From assembly GCA_001931875.2 (NCBI GenBank), contig MSJH02000389.1, forward strand, positions 1 to 63,146: a stretch of DNA of 63,146 nucleotides. Reading direction: 5' to 3'. Every line of letters starts with the position of its first letter. Position 1 is the stretch's first letter. A model generated the notes under the pieces. The model ran no database searches and was not told where the DNA came from. It saw nothing but the letters and a program-made list of their open reading frames with translations. Of this stretch, positions 24,489 to 34,757 are shown in pieces. Source of the DNA: Byssochlamys sp. IMV 00236 (lineage: Eukaryota > Ascomycota > Eurotiomycetes > Eurotiales > Thermoascaceae). A program made the position numbers and the translations under genes.

Positions 24489-25358
24489 TTATTGTTTCGG
24501 TTGTCTTGGTAGCCTTGGTATGGGCACTGTTGCTGGTAAAATAGTACGGCTTTCAGCTAGTTTTTCTAATCTTAGTAACCTTTTTTTATTTGCTCCTCTT
24601 GGTGCTGTCAAATCTTTCCAGACAAAGCAAGAGTTGCCTGCCAGTTGTTTCTTTGGTTTACGACCTCTTTTCTTTTTGGGTATACTAAGGGTCATGTCCA
24701 TATTTGTACTCGTAAATGTGCTGATAGCATTATTGTCTGTGAAAGAAGGGCGTATGGATTGATGTTTTTGATTTCTTAGTTCAAAGTTTTTATTCTTTAC
24801 GTCCCAAACGGTTGGTTTAATAAATGTCCAGTTGGCATTGTCTGTTGTTTGAGATTCAGGACGTGATGTATTAGGTGGTCTTCCTCTTTTTCTTTTTGGG
24901 CCAAACAATGGATTATATTCTTCTTCTTCTTTTTCTAAATCTAACGTAGGTGGTTCAGACAGAGATCTGAAGCTATAAGATGGAGAGCAAGTAGGAGAAG
25001 AAGTATTGGATGATGCAGAACGACAACGACGAAAGGATGATGCTGATATTGTTGATGTTGATGATGATGTAGGTAAAGGAGGTGCTAATAGATTATTATG
25101 TTCTATGGGTGATAATAAAGGAGAGATAGGTGATAATGCTGAAGAAGGAGAGGATAGAGATGGTGATGTGAGTATAGTTAAGTGTGGTTGAGGCTCTAAT
25201 GTATTTAGCTTTTTAGTCTGATCGTCCGTGGTTAAGCAAACTATAGGTAGCTGATCGTTTTTGATTGGCTCATTTAAATCATAAATTGAATCAATCGAAG
25301 GCAACTTGCATTCTTTTGGTGAAGGTGGATGTAAATAAACTTGAATTGAATTTGACAT
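24489..25358 (-). CDS. AT-hook DNA-binding protein of unknown family
   Basis: Single-exon, 289 aa. Two AT-hooks: KRKRGRPP (core residues 158-161) and KKKRGRKPKK (core 231-235), both with the RGR/P or RGRKP core that enters the minor groove of A/T DNA. Residues 60-140 are very rich in Ser and Pro and include many SP/TP pairs, possible phosphorylation sites. An acidic EKEEEE segment lies before hook 1. The C-terminus (RLLRLEKLAESRT) could form a helix. No catalytic domain is seen, so a chromatin-architectural or transcriptional role is inferred. The 5' flank (25375-25430) is a GAAA/GAGA purine tract on the plus strand, i.e. a pyrimidine-rich leader for this gene. Confidence 0.75.
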   Translation of the reverse strand: MSNSIQVYLHPPSPKECKLPSIDSIYDLNEPIKNDQLPIVCLTTDDQTKKLNTLEPQPHLTILTSPSLSSPSSALSPISPLLSPIEHNNLLAPPLPTSSSTSTISASSFRRCRSASSNTSSPTCSPSYSFRSLSEPPTLDLEKEEEEYNPLFGPKRKRGRPPNTSRPESQTTDNANWTFIKPTVWDVKNKNFELRNQKHQSIRPSFTDNNAISTFTSTNMDMTLSIPKKKRGRKPKKQLAGNSCFVWKDLTAPRGANKKRLLRLEKLAESRTILPATVPIPRLPRQPKQ

Positions 25359-25386
25359 TAAACAAAAGAATAAAAAGTAAAAAGAA

Positions 25387-25417
<31 letters not shown>

Positions 25418-26640
25418 GAGAGAAAGGATAGAATTTGAAGAAAAGAATAAATTCAAATTTACTATATTTGGATATTTAAATTGAGGGCAGAAATTTGAGA
25501 AAGTTCTGTAGTTGTACATTTTGTATATTTATATTTTTTCCATTTCTGCTATTTTTTGCTTTTTAAAAATACTAACCCTCAAACGTGCATATGTGTCACC
25601 ATTCCATGAGAATAGCTGCTATTTACCAGGTTTATTTATTCTTTTTCTATACTCTTTTTATTGGATAACGTGATAAAAAACAGAAACGTAATTACTAAAT
25701 AAAGAAAAATATTTTTTCCTTTTTTAATTAAAGGATTTACAGTCTAAAGATTTACCGATACACAGAATACAATCATATTTATACTCAGATCATCATTGTC
25801 ATTGGATAACAAAAAGAAGTTGCTTGAAATACAATTACCATAGAGACACTGTACATTTTATTCGCAAATTAGGTATAATTGAGATGTATCTTTTTGCATA
25901 AAGGGTCAATAGAGAGAATGCAAGCAAGCATGTGGTTTTGCTTTCTGTTTATTCTAAATTATGTATATATTCAACTGTTTACTGCCCTATCATTCTGTTT
26001 TTTATGTGCAGACTACTGCTTTAATATCAATAACAAACGATTGGTCAAGTTGGGTTGTATTCTTGTGTTTGATGACATGGAGACAAATAGATAGACGCAC
26101 GCACACGTAAGAATGCCCTTATCATTGTTATGATGAAGAGGTACTTGTTTAAACAAGCCATCAATAAAGGCATATTCTGTATATGCATAAAAGAATATAT
26201 GTTTATTTCCATTAAGGAAAGTATTATTATTTGCTGTTTATCAAAAGAGAATTGAGGTTCGGTTGCTGAATGCATTTTATCGGCATAAAGCGTTCTACAC
26301 CCCCCTGCATCAATACATCAGACTGCCTTGTATAATCTTGGCGTGCTGTAAATAAAAATGTATAAGTTAATTTAAACAAGACACAAACAAAAGTGAATGG
26401 AGCCTGCTGTTGCCTTATTTAGTCATTGTACAGTGCTTCCAACAAGCAATGTCGCGGACAGTCAAAATTGATGCATTTTTTAGTTTCTCCTTTTCTTTGT
26501 TCTGATCTCGTCCGGGCGATCTTTGATTGCGCTCAACAGGACGTTACATTAAATAAAATCCGATATCTTCACCAAAATTGATGTCATTTATTGATCAAAA
26601 TCAAATTCGCGTTTTCAGAAAAGCAAGTCTCGCCGCTGGA
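25359..26640. other. Long intergenic region
   Basis: About 1.3 kb without a convincing gene on either strand. It starts with a purine-rich GAAA/GAGA tract. The remainder is A/T-rich with scattered short ORFs that have no recognisable domain. Confidence 0.5.
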
Positions 26641-27640
26641 AATGATACCGTCCCTGAGTTGCCTACCCTATACTGACGACGTAGTTCTCATCTCTGAACG
26701 CTCATATATGACTGAACTACTGCAGCGATGCGAAAAAAAAATAATGGTATGCAAATGAGATACAAATGAAACCCATCCTAATGCATGATTTTGGACAGTA
26801 GCACAGATTCAATTACAATATACCCTTCATGATCAATTATTACCAAGAGGAGCCACTTTTGCATACCTTGGCGTTCCCTTCAAACCGAGTGGGCATCGAT
26901 CCAGAAAAGCTAATTCAACGTAATACCCACAAGGCTTTTGCAACGATGAACATGCTGTCATCCGTTGGCGTGAATCTTTCCGGTTTCTTCAAGCTTCTAT
27001 GCACCAGGTTTTACACACACATCGTTCGACCTCAGCTTGAGCACGGTCTAGCCATCAATTGCTTCACGGTTTCTCAACTTTACGCTCTAGAAGGAGCCCA
27101 GAATAATGGAATCAAGAAAATCTACGATGCTCGAGGCAAAGCTTTCACTAAGGTTATGCTCCACATGCCCAAGTAGCCTCTCATATCGGAGTGAGCCAGT
27201 GTACTACAGACACAGTTCCTCTTTCATAAAATGCACTGCTTGCTTGTCTGCTATCCTATATCTGTAGTACCAGAGGATGTCAATGGTACACACTCTCTCG
27301 TACACTGCTTTGGAAAATGGATGCTGTCTATTACTGAGGAACCTGACACCCGCTCACTCAAGGCTGCAAAACGACGCTTCCTATAACAGAAACTAGTGAT
27401 TCGTCAACGATGCCGAAACCGTAAGCTGCTTTCTAACTGCCATCGATCGATTTCTCTGGATCCTATACTCTGGTTGCCTAAGTCTAAATCAGAGCGCAGT
27501 TGCTGTATATGATGGAAACTAGGTTGACTTTCTGGTGGTAAAGCTCGACCAAACTCTAAGCGCCCAACGCAACGGCCCTTTAAGAACCACAGCTATCAAT
27601 TGCTTTGATGTGCACCGATGACTGTTTATATTAAACGCAA
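26640..27640 (+). mobile_element. Degenerate non-LTR (LINE) retrotransposon fragment, reverse-transcriptase 3' part
   Basis: Translated segments in changing frames match the C-terminal half of a LINE reverse transcriptase. A YTDDVVLIS segment (26676-26702) corresponds to the catalytic YADD box with Ala to Thr. The 26829-27176 ORF then carries FKLLCTRFYTHIVRPQLEHGL and an ALEGAQNNGIKKIY segment, typical of the RT thumb region. Frameshifts and stops break the rest (27177-27640), and both ends of the element are missing. GC content is visibly higher than the flanks, as expected for a recent insert in A/T-rich DNA. No function is expected. Confidence 0.75.
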
Positions 27641-29001
27641 AGAATTGAAGAAAAGCATCATGTCTTGAAAAAAGGAAACGCCTGTTTTGTAGTTTCTGAA
27701 TGCCAAGAAATCGTTATGACACGACATCGTTTTCAACAGCAAGCGATATGGTCTCTAAAAATACGACTTAACTTTCTGAAAACGCGAATTTGGCCAATAG
27801 ACCAGAAGATAAGCCAACAAGGAAGGATGTATGCTGCGATCTTCTTTTAAAATAGTAAAATTTAAAAACAATAAAAACAATAAAGAAATACAATCACAGT
27901 AGTTATCATTTAATCTTAATGAGTGAGATCTTGATAAGGAGTGGGTGAGTGATATCCTTCCTTGTTTGCTCTATCCAACCATCTCATAAAATTCTCCAGA
28001 CACCGATATTGATTGCTATCTTGTTGGAAGCACTGTATATTCATTTATTGACAAGTAGTGCATAAATATATGTACTTGTCTCTGCTGTTAGCCAAATTAT
28101 CATCTGCCAATATGCATACCATATAAACATACCTGTATAGGTCTAAACAAAAGAAGGCCTCGTAAAAAAAAACTGAAATTTATGCTCCCAGTTGAAGTGT
28201 AATAGTGATAAAATAGTTTGTGCTTTATATAGAAGAGACTTTTTGTTTAATGATAAATACGATCTTTTAGTGTAACTGCTCTGACCTTTTGTTTTTAAAA
28301 TGAATTACAAATTATTCGAACACTGATAAAAAATAATAATTTCAGACAACAAATGATAATAAAAGAGGGCCCATCAGAAGCAAAAGGATGAGTAAAGAAA
28401 TGATTAATATTTCAGCTATTAATTTGATATTAAATACCTACATTATAAAGAGGAAGCAAAAAAGTGAGTAAACATATAAAGAAGTGTACTATGGATGGGT
28501 CAGTTATCGCTAGCCCAGGCAAGCGAAGAAAAAAAGAGAGCGAGATACAAGAGAGGAGAGCAAGCAAAGAAGAGAGAGAAAGTGAGAGCAAGAAAGAGAA
28601 TGGATGGGACCAAGGTTTGGTAATAACCAAACTACCCCCAGCTAGCACCGGTACTGATTCGATTTTGATATATAACACTACTTATTAGCTTCTTACAAGT
28701 GTAAAGAGTATAACATACCTTAAGACTAGCTGGGGAATAGCTGATCTTACTTTTTGGACCAAAGAAGTCAAGATCAGACTATTTAAACAAATCCTCTAAC
28801 AACTTTTCATTCTGTATAAAGTCTTGACCACATTTATCTTTTCTCAAAAGTATCAAGTTCATTTTATATATTATTAAATGTTGCCTTTTTAAATAATAAA
28901 AAGGGCATAAAGGGTTTAATTGTTATTGATCTTGTAATGTGTGCGAATAGTTTCTGAAAAAGGTGTATCTAGGCCCACTTTTATATTTATTAAAAAAGGA
29001 T
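27641..29001. other. Intergenic region with a purine-rich tract
   Basis: No convincing gene. At 28520-28605 the plus strand is strongly purine-rich (AGAGAG/GAAAG pattern), which creates a misleading Lys/Glu-rich ORF. The left end may hold the tail of the LINE fragment. Confidence 0.5.
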
Positions 29002-29310
29002 TTATTTTTGCTCTTCGACTGCAAATGCGTTTTTGCCTCTAACGTATGCCTTAATAACATCACCAAAACTCTTGCCTTGAATATGCGCTATTTCTAGTTC
29101 TTTAGCACTTGGTTCTCTTGAGCCATCTCCTCCAGCAACAGTTCCCGCACCATAGGCTGATCCACCAACAATCTCCGACATGTCATTCAACTGAGCAGGA
29201 TATCCAAGAGGGACATAGATCATACCTTGATGAGCAAAGTAAGTGACTGTGGTTAATGCAGTTGTTTCTTGACCGCCATGCTATATGAGTGATTAATGTT
29301 GCAGCCATGT

Positions 29311-29352
<42 letters not shown>

Positions 29353-29859
29353 TGAGAACCAGTACTAAAAAAGGTTCCTCCAAGCTTTCCACGAAGCGCG
29401 CCTGTAGCAAAAGCTGCTCCAGTACCATCCAACAATCTGTAATGTCATAAGCCTCTATTTCTCTATTAGATAATGCTCAACTTACGCTTTCATTTGGCTT
29501 GGCATCGTTCCAAATCTTTTGAATAATTTTTAGATTTGTGTGTATATAAATCACTATTAAATTTACCTTGTGGGGAAACCAAGAATGATACCATCTGCTT
29601 CATTCAATTGTTCAGGCCTGATAACTGGTAATTCAGGTTTAGGAGGTGCTCTAATCTTTTGCAATACGCTTTCAGGAAGCGTTTCCTGCACTTTATTCGT
29701 TCTTTAATTACTGTGTCACTTATTTCTTGTGTACTTACCTTGGAACATCTTAGCAGCAACACCACTAGATTCTAAGCCCTTTTGTACTTCAATACCAAGC
29801 TTGTATACATGGTGATAAACCGTGTAGATAACAACATATACTTTAGCCTTTTGAGACAT
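29002..29859 (-). CDS. WrbA/Pst2-type NAD(P)H:quinone oxidoreductase (flavodoxin fold)
   Basis: Five exons, minus strand: 29859-29739, 29690-29567, 29515-29486, 29436-29352, 29280-29002; 212 aa. FMN-binding flavodoxin-like protein that reduces quinones by two electrons and limits redox cycling. Family landmarks: the start with [28 protein letters not shown], the GFPTRFGTMP loop, FFSTGSQHGGQETT, GYPAQ and [16 protein letters not shown]. Exon 3 is only 30 bp. Intron 4 begins GTA followed by a 37-nt poly-A (poly-T on the plus strand). Orthologues include yeast Pst2/Rfs1/Ycp4 and S. pombe Obr1. Start is the only suitable ATG. Confidence 0.93.
29313..29349. repeat. 37-nt poly-T run inside an intron
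   Basis: Uninterrupted T run on the plus strand, read as poly-A directly after the donor site of WrbA-type intron 4 (29281-29351). Its exact length is uncertain because sequencers slip on such runs; with the contig ends it is one of the three longest homopolymers here. Confidence 0.9.
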
Positions 29860-30204
29860 TTTTGTTTAATGTAGAAAGAAAGTCAGATTGAAAGTTGCTA
29901 ACGGCTTTTTAAATAGGTCAAATTTCATTTGATTATAAATTTTATTATTAATGATATTTTTAAGCTTTTTATTGATCGTTCCGCGAAAACTAAAAATGCT
30001 TCGATCCAGAGACAAGCGCAAAAAAAGGGGAAAAGAAGGATATACAGCCAAAATGGTGTCGAAAAAAAAAAAATTTACAGTGTCGCATTTTTTTTAAAAA
30101 AAAAAGGGTGCCGCACAATCAGGCAGTTGCCGAAGTAAACAACAAAGATGTGGTGGCCACCCGCCCTAACAACTTCTTCAATCATATCAAGCAATGGTGG
30201 AACT
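29860..30204. other. Spacer with an orphan coding-like stretch
   Basis: Mostly A/T-rich with poly-A/poly-T runs at 30061-30106. On the plus strand, 30111-30215 reads without stops as HNQAVAEVNNKDVVATRPNN and on through FFNHIKQWW to a TAG, with regular codon choice unlike the flanks. No start codon or upstream exon was found, so it may be a gene fragment. Confidence 0.35.
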
Positions 30205-31391
30205 CTAAGCAGTAGACTTCAAATTACCCTCCCAAGAAGAAAAAATTGAATCGATGCTTGCTATATACTGAAGAATAGAGCGGCTTTAGGGGTGTTATCC
30301 ACCACATCGAAGTTTGAAAAGAAAGCAACAACGATTGATTTACAACGGACAAACAATTAAAAAATTGAAGAAGATACATACGTGTTACTTGAATAAAGAA
30401 TACACCAATTCTTTTGAAGATATCACAGTTTCCGTAGGGAAACTTTCGGCCAATGAAATGAAGCATTGACACTAGTCCATAGCCAGTCTTAGTGTAATCC
30501 TGTGTCTCCTTTGAGTTGTTTGAAAGGTGAAAAGGACCTGTAGTTTCAACAGCGGCAACTTCTATCTTGTGTTTGTTGTTGATAATGATGCCATCAGCAT
30601 TGTAGTAGGAACTATTATCTTTGTGCGCCAACTTCAATTCATCACAAATGGCCTGCAATCGAACTTCTCTGGGCTGAAATTTTGTTGTTTCAATCATTTT
30701 TGACAAACGATCGATTATTAGCCATATAATTCGATGATTATAGCTTGTTTCAAGCTTGTAAACATCACTGTCTTCAATAAACAATCCAGAAATATTAAAG
30801 CAAAAGTAAGCTATACGGATAAGTTCCAATTATTAATTCAAATACTCACAGTGATTGAACCACAGTATGAAAGAATTTCATGAAAGCCTTATTTGACTTG
30901 AAAACTGAATTATACTTGTGCTAATAACTCATTCGAGACTGTTCATCGGCGAGTGTCTATAATTTAAGTAATATAATGTTAAAGATCTATATAAAAGGAG
31001 TTTGTTCCATAAACTAAAAGTATTACTTATTATCGTATCGAAAATTCAGCTATAAAAATCTTGGTCTTTCACAAAGGGGTCAGGGATTTCTTTAATAATC
31101 ATTTCTGCCTTGTCAATCAAAACTTTAGGATAATATTTTCTTATTAATTCAGAGCCGATATTGTTTCCAAGTTGGATAGCGTTCAAGTTCTCTAAGCTAT
31201 AACAAAATGTCAATGTACTAAATAATAACACCAGACAAAATTTGTGGATACCTGTATTTGTTTATGTCGTTCTGTGTTTGCATATTCTCCAAGGCTTTCT
31301 TCCAAAGCTCCCAAATACCTAACTTTACATCTTGGAAAACACTACATGCACCAGAAATTAGACTAATACTACGGGCGCTACCTTTACTCAT
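30205..31391 (-). pseudogene. Probably degenerate lineage-specific Mucorales gene (unknown function)
   Basis: Minus-strand segments read like parts of one protein: a start at 31391 (MSKGSARSISLISG), LENLNAIQLGNNIGSELIRK after an intron ending near 31202, NKAFMKFFHTVVQSL (about 30890), then FIEDSDVYKLETSYNHR through NADGIIINNKHKIEVAAVET (30785-30560), and a last exon 30267-30205 ending GNLKSTA. This layout recalls a multi-copy gene family I associate with Mucorales; its function is unknown. Breaks: an in-frame TAG at 30921-30923, and a frame mismatch at the next junction. A living gene with introns I failed to resolve is possible. Confidence 0.45.
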
Positions 31392-31723
31392 TACCTATGG
31401 CGTCTTCCAACAAAACTTTCTAATGTGCAGCGCCATGCTAAACATGGCTTTATGAAGTTACCGTCTTGGATTGGTTCTTTTCAAGAAGAAGAGAGATATA
31501 AAAAGAAAAGTTATTTATTCTAATTCTATGTTGTCAGTTGATCAACAAAGAGTCAAGATTATTTAAGCGTAATTGTGATAAATTTATATTTTATATAAGA
31601 GTGAACAGGACAGCCTTAGGTTAGGTAGAGACTTTGGTAATGTGAAGTTGTAAAATGATGTCACATGTAGTGCCTAGAAGAAGCGTCCGTAGTACTAGCT
31701 TATTTTCTGGTGCATGTAGTGTT
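31338..31723. repeat. Imperfect 41-bp inverted repeat, arms 304 bp apart
   Basis: The minus-strand sequence of 31338-31378 and the plus-strand sequence of 31683-31723 are nearly the same, sharing the ends GCG-CCGTAGTA and TTTCTGGTGCATGTAGTGTT with about five mismatches. The left arm lies in the degenerate gene and encodes its SARSISLISGACSV part. So the right arm is probably a displaced, inverted scrap of another copy rather than a transposon terminal repeat. Confidence 0.75.
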
Positions 31724-32168
31724 CACCTTACATCTTCTTCTACGACTATTTCTATTTCTCCCTTGCTTTCCTATTGACAACCATAAAATAAGAATTCTAA
31801 TGTTTTTGTTTTTCTTTCTTCTGGTAGATTGCTAGATACTTACAAATTCGTCGTCTGTATCATAATATAGGATTCATAGGAATTTGTAGTTTGTGCCAAA
31901 TCTGCTGGTGATTTCTGCAAAGGTATGATGCCAAAGATGTTGATGGCAAAAGCGAAGCAGGTTCTTCAAATATTTTCCTTTTCTTGTTACTGCGGTCAGC
32001 ACTCACTACTTGAGCTCTATAGTTAACGGAAGCAATATTGCTGTTGCTACAATTACTGAGAATGAGGCCTGATTGCTCTTCAGTCGATTATTTTTGGGCA
32101 TTAATATCTTTAATACATCAAACTTTCAGTCTTTTAATTTTTACCTTGTTATCAACATCTTTCGCGGT
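31392..32168. other. Intergenic region upstream of the Yip-family gene
   Basis: Apart from the inverted-repeat arm at 31683-31723, no gene is supported. Confidence 0.45.
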
Positions 32169-32238
32169 TATGCTCACATCGGAAATTGAATTAAACGAGT
32201 CCTCAGCATACGACCTACTTTCTTTTATTCTTGAACAA

Positions 32239-33290
32239 ATGTCTGGTAAATATAATGTCATTGTGGACATGGATGACGCTGCCTACACGCAGGTAAGATA
32301 ATTGAACTGTATATAGATATATATATTGCTCTTTATATAAAACTAGTATGTTTAGCCTGCCACTATAGAAAGCGATGGATTAGAATTTCAAGGTAATTTA
32401 AACAAAAGAGCAAAGAAAAGACTTTAACTTGCAGCATAGACTTTTCCACTTCTAGTACAGGATTAAACAAACGTATGTATATATACTTGTTAAGCAACTG
32501 TAAGCTTTTCTAATAGTCACTTGTTATAACAGCTCAGGCACCACCTCCACCCCCTTTATTACCAGAAACTGCCACATCATCCAATAGTAATAGTGGCGTT
32601 GGAAAGCCTATTTGGTCAGTCGATTATTATGCTACATTCTTTGATGTAGACACAACTCAGGTTGTTGAGCGATGCTTAAAGTCAATGTATCCTGTAGGTG
32701 ACTTTGCAGCAGATACGCTCCAGAACCAGCCTGATCTATATGGGCCATTTTGGATTGCCACCTCTGTTGTATTTGCAGTATTTGTGTGTTCATCGCTCGC
32801 TGGGTCATTGGCTGCTTATATCGCAGGAAAATCACACATTTATGACTTTACATTACTGAGCTTTGCAGTCATTGTTATCTACATGTACGCCTTCTTATGT
32901 CCCGCACTTGTCTGGGCTTCAACCAAATACTTTGGCTGTCAACCCAGTTTGTTGGAAATCATCAACTATTACGGATATGGGTTGACGATTTGGATACCAG
33001 TTTCGGTAAATAGAATGCTTTAAAGAAAAGGATATAGAACTGAATCATATATCTTGTAGCTACTCTGTATCATACCCTTTGATTATGCCAGATGGGCATT
33101 TGTAGGCATAGCTTTCATCATCACTCTGGCCTTTTTAGTGAAAAATCTGTATATTGTTATTTCCAGGACAGACGCAAAGACTTCACGTATCATTTTACTG
33201 GCCATCTTGTTTGCACACACTGTATTCACTCTGGTACTCAAGATAGCCTTTTATAGTTATGACTATACAACCACTGTTGACCAGCCTTAA
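32239..33290 (+). CDS. Yip1-domain Golgi membrane protein (YIPF1/YIPF2 type)
   Basis: Five exons: 32239-32292, 32356-32392, 32440-32472, 32533-33005, 33060-33290; 275 aa. The short first exons encode a hydrophilic N-terminus ending in a proline run (PPPPPLLP). The Yip1 domain follows with about five transmembrane helices, starting after WSVDYYATFFDVDT and DLYGPFWIATSVVF, with the conserved YGYGLTIWIPVS. Yip proteins bind Rab GTPases and act in ER-Golgi membrane traffic. Two of the exons are only 37 and 33 bp. An in-frame upstream ATG at 32170 would add 23 residues (MLTSEIELNESS...); I chose the later ATG but cannot exclude the longer form. Confidence 0.87.
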
Positions 33291-33343
33291 AAATAAAATA
33301 GTGGCTTGATTTTATGTTTTTACCTTTTTCTTTTCTCTTTATA

Positions 33344-34749
33344 ATGCCAACGACGCCTGTATTCAAGTCCAAGAGACAACAAAAGATCTGGGAACGAGAA
33401 AGGCAGCAAGTAGAAAACAAAAAGAGAAATGCCAATAGTTATGTCAATCAGGCTCCATTTCGCTACTGCGAGCGAAACTTTAAATCAAGAGTACCTCCTC
33501 CAGACTTTACCCATGTTGTCGATTTTAGCAATCTTCCTGGAAACCATACAAAGGAAAACCTTGAGTCGATTGTGCCTATAACGTTATCTCGTAATCTAAG
33601 CGAGCTTTCTGATTTATTCGGTGATCATTCCTGTCAGAATGCATATATATTGAAACATGTGCCAGGATTGATCATCATTCCTAACGCTTTCACTCCCAAA
33701 GCTCAACGTCACTTGATCAAGCAATGTCTTTCAGTTTATCCTCGACCACCAAACACGTCAAACCTTGACACGCATTATATTGTTCCTGCCTCGGGTATTT
33801 GGCCACTTTACGAGGCACAAGAAAGAGGTGAGCTAACGCCTGACGATCCCGAGTTTTATGTGCCAAAGAAAGCACATGTTGATGGTGATGATGGCACTTA
33901 TAGCGATTCTGAAGACGAAAAGAAACAAGAAACGCAAGCGGCATGTTCATCTTGTACGCAGATCGCTGCCTGCTCTGATGATTTTAAACCCATCGTTGAC
34001 GAGCCCAAACCTGATCCACCACCAGCATCTAGTGTACCCTTATTACCCCCATCAGAACTCGTACGAAAAATGCGCTGGATAACACTTGGGTATCAGTATC
34101 ATTGGCCAACAAAGACGTACCACCTTGATCGTAGATACCCCTTTCCAAAAGATGTAGCAGAACTAAGCAAGGCGGTTGTCTATGCTGTAGAAAACATTGG
34201 ATACGATAATGGTGAAGGCCAAGCTTGGCTGAATAAATACAAAGGAGACGACTTCAATGCAGAAGCAGGCGTCATCAACTATTATCAGTACAGGGATACT
34301 CTAATGGGACATGTAGACAGAAGCGAATTGAATATGGATGCGCCTTTAGTTTCTTTAAGGTATATTGTTATAGATGCTAGACATTGAACTCATTCGCCTC
34401 TACAGTCTTGGACACTCTTGTATATACTTAATAGGTGGACTGACTAGAGAAACAGTGCCTACCCCTTTGTTACTGAGAAGTGGGGATGTTATCGTCATGA
34501 CTGGACCATGTAGAAAGGCTTTCCATGGTATAGTCAAAAGAAGAAAAAATAAATAGGATATGGACGTTAATTACTAATGACACTACTTTAGGTGTTCCGT
34601 TGATCATAGAAGGCTCATTACCAGACTATTTGTCAAATAACAATGAATATTCAGACTCACCAGATTGGAAGCTATTTGGTGACTTTATGAGTACTAGCCG
34701 TATTAACCTTAATATCAGACAAGTCTATCCTCCTGGCGAGAAACAGTAA
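33344..34749 (+). CDS. ALKBH1-type Fe(II)/2-oxoglutarate dioxygenase
   Basis: Three exons: 33344-34359, 34406-34527, 34592-34749; 431 aa. AlkB-family demethylase. Iron ligands H323 and D325 (GHVDRSEL) and H379 (KAFHG); 2-oxoglutarate-binding R416 in RxNxxxR (RINLNIR). The N-terminal region (KSKRQQKIWERERQQ) is basic, and an acidic/Ser linker (about 185-225) sits inside the AlkB core. The long N-terminal part and the domain order fit ALKBH1, whose reported substrates include tRNA m1A and DNA 6mA. Early-diverging fungi are known for abundant symmetric 6mA at active genes, so this is a candidate eraser, but substrate choice is inference. Start set at MPTTPVFKS; an ATG ten codons upstream adds only a hydrophobic stretch. 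The 3' end is convergent with the sugar kinase gene, stops 8 bp apart. Confidence 0.9.
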
Positions 34750-34757
34750 TAGATTGT

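Noticed and set aside
28464..28688. Lys/Glu-rich ORF
   Set aside because: Produced by a purine-rich GAGA tract; no start context, domain or partner exon.
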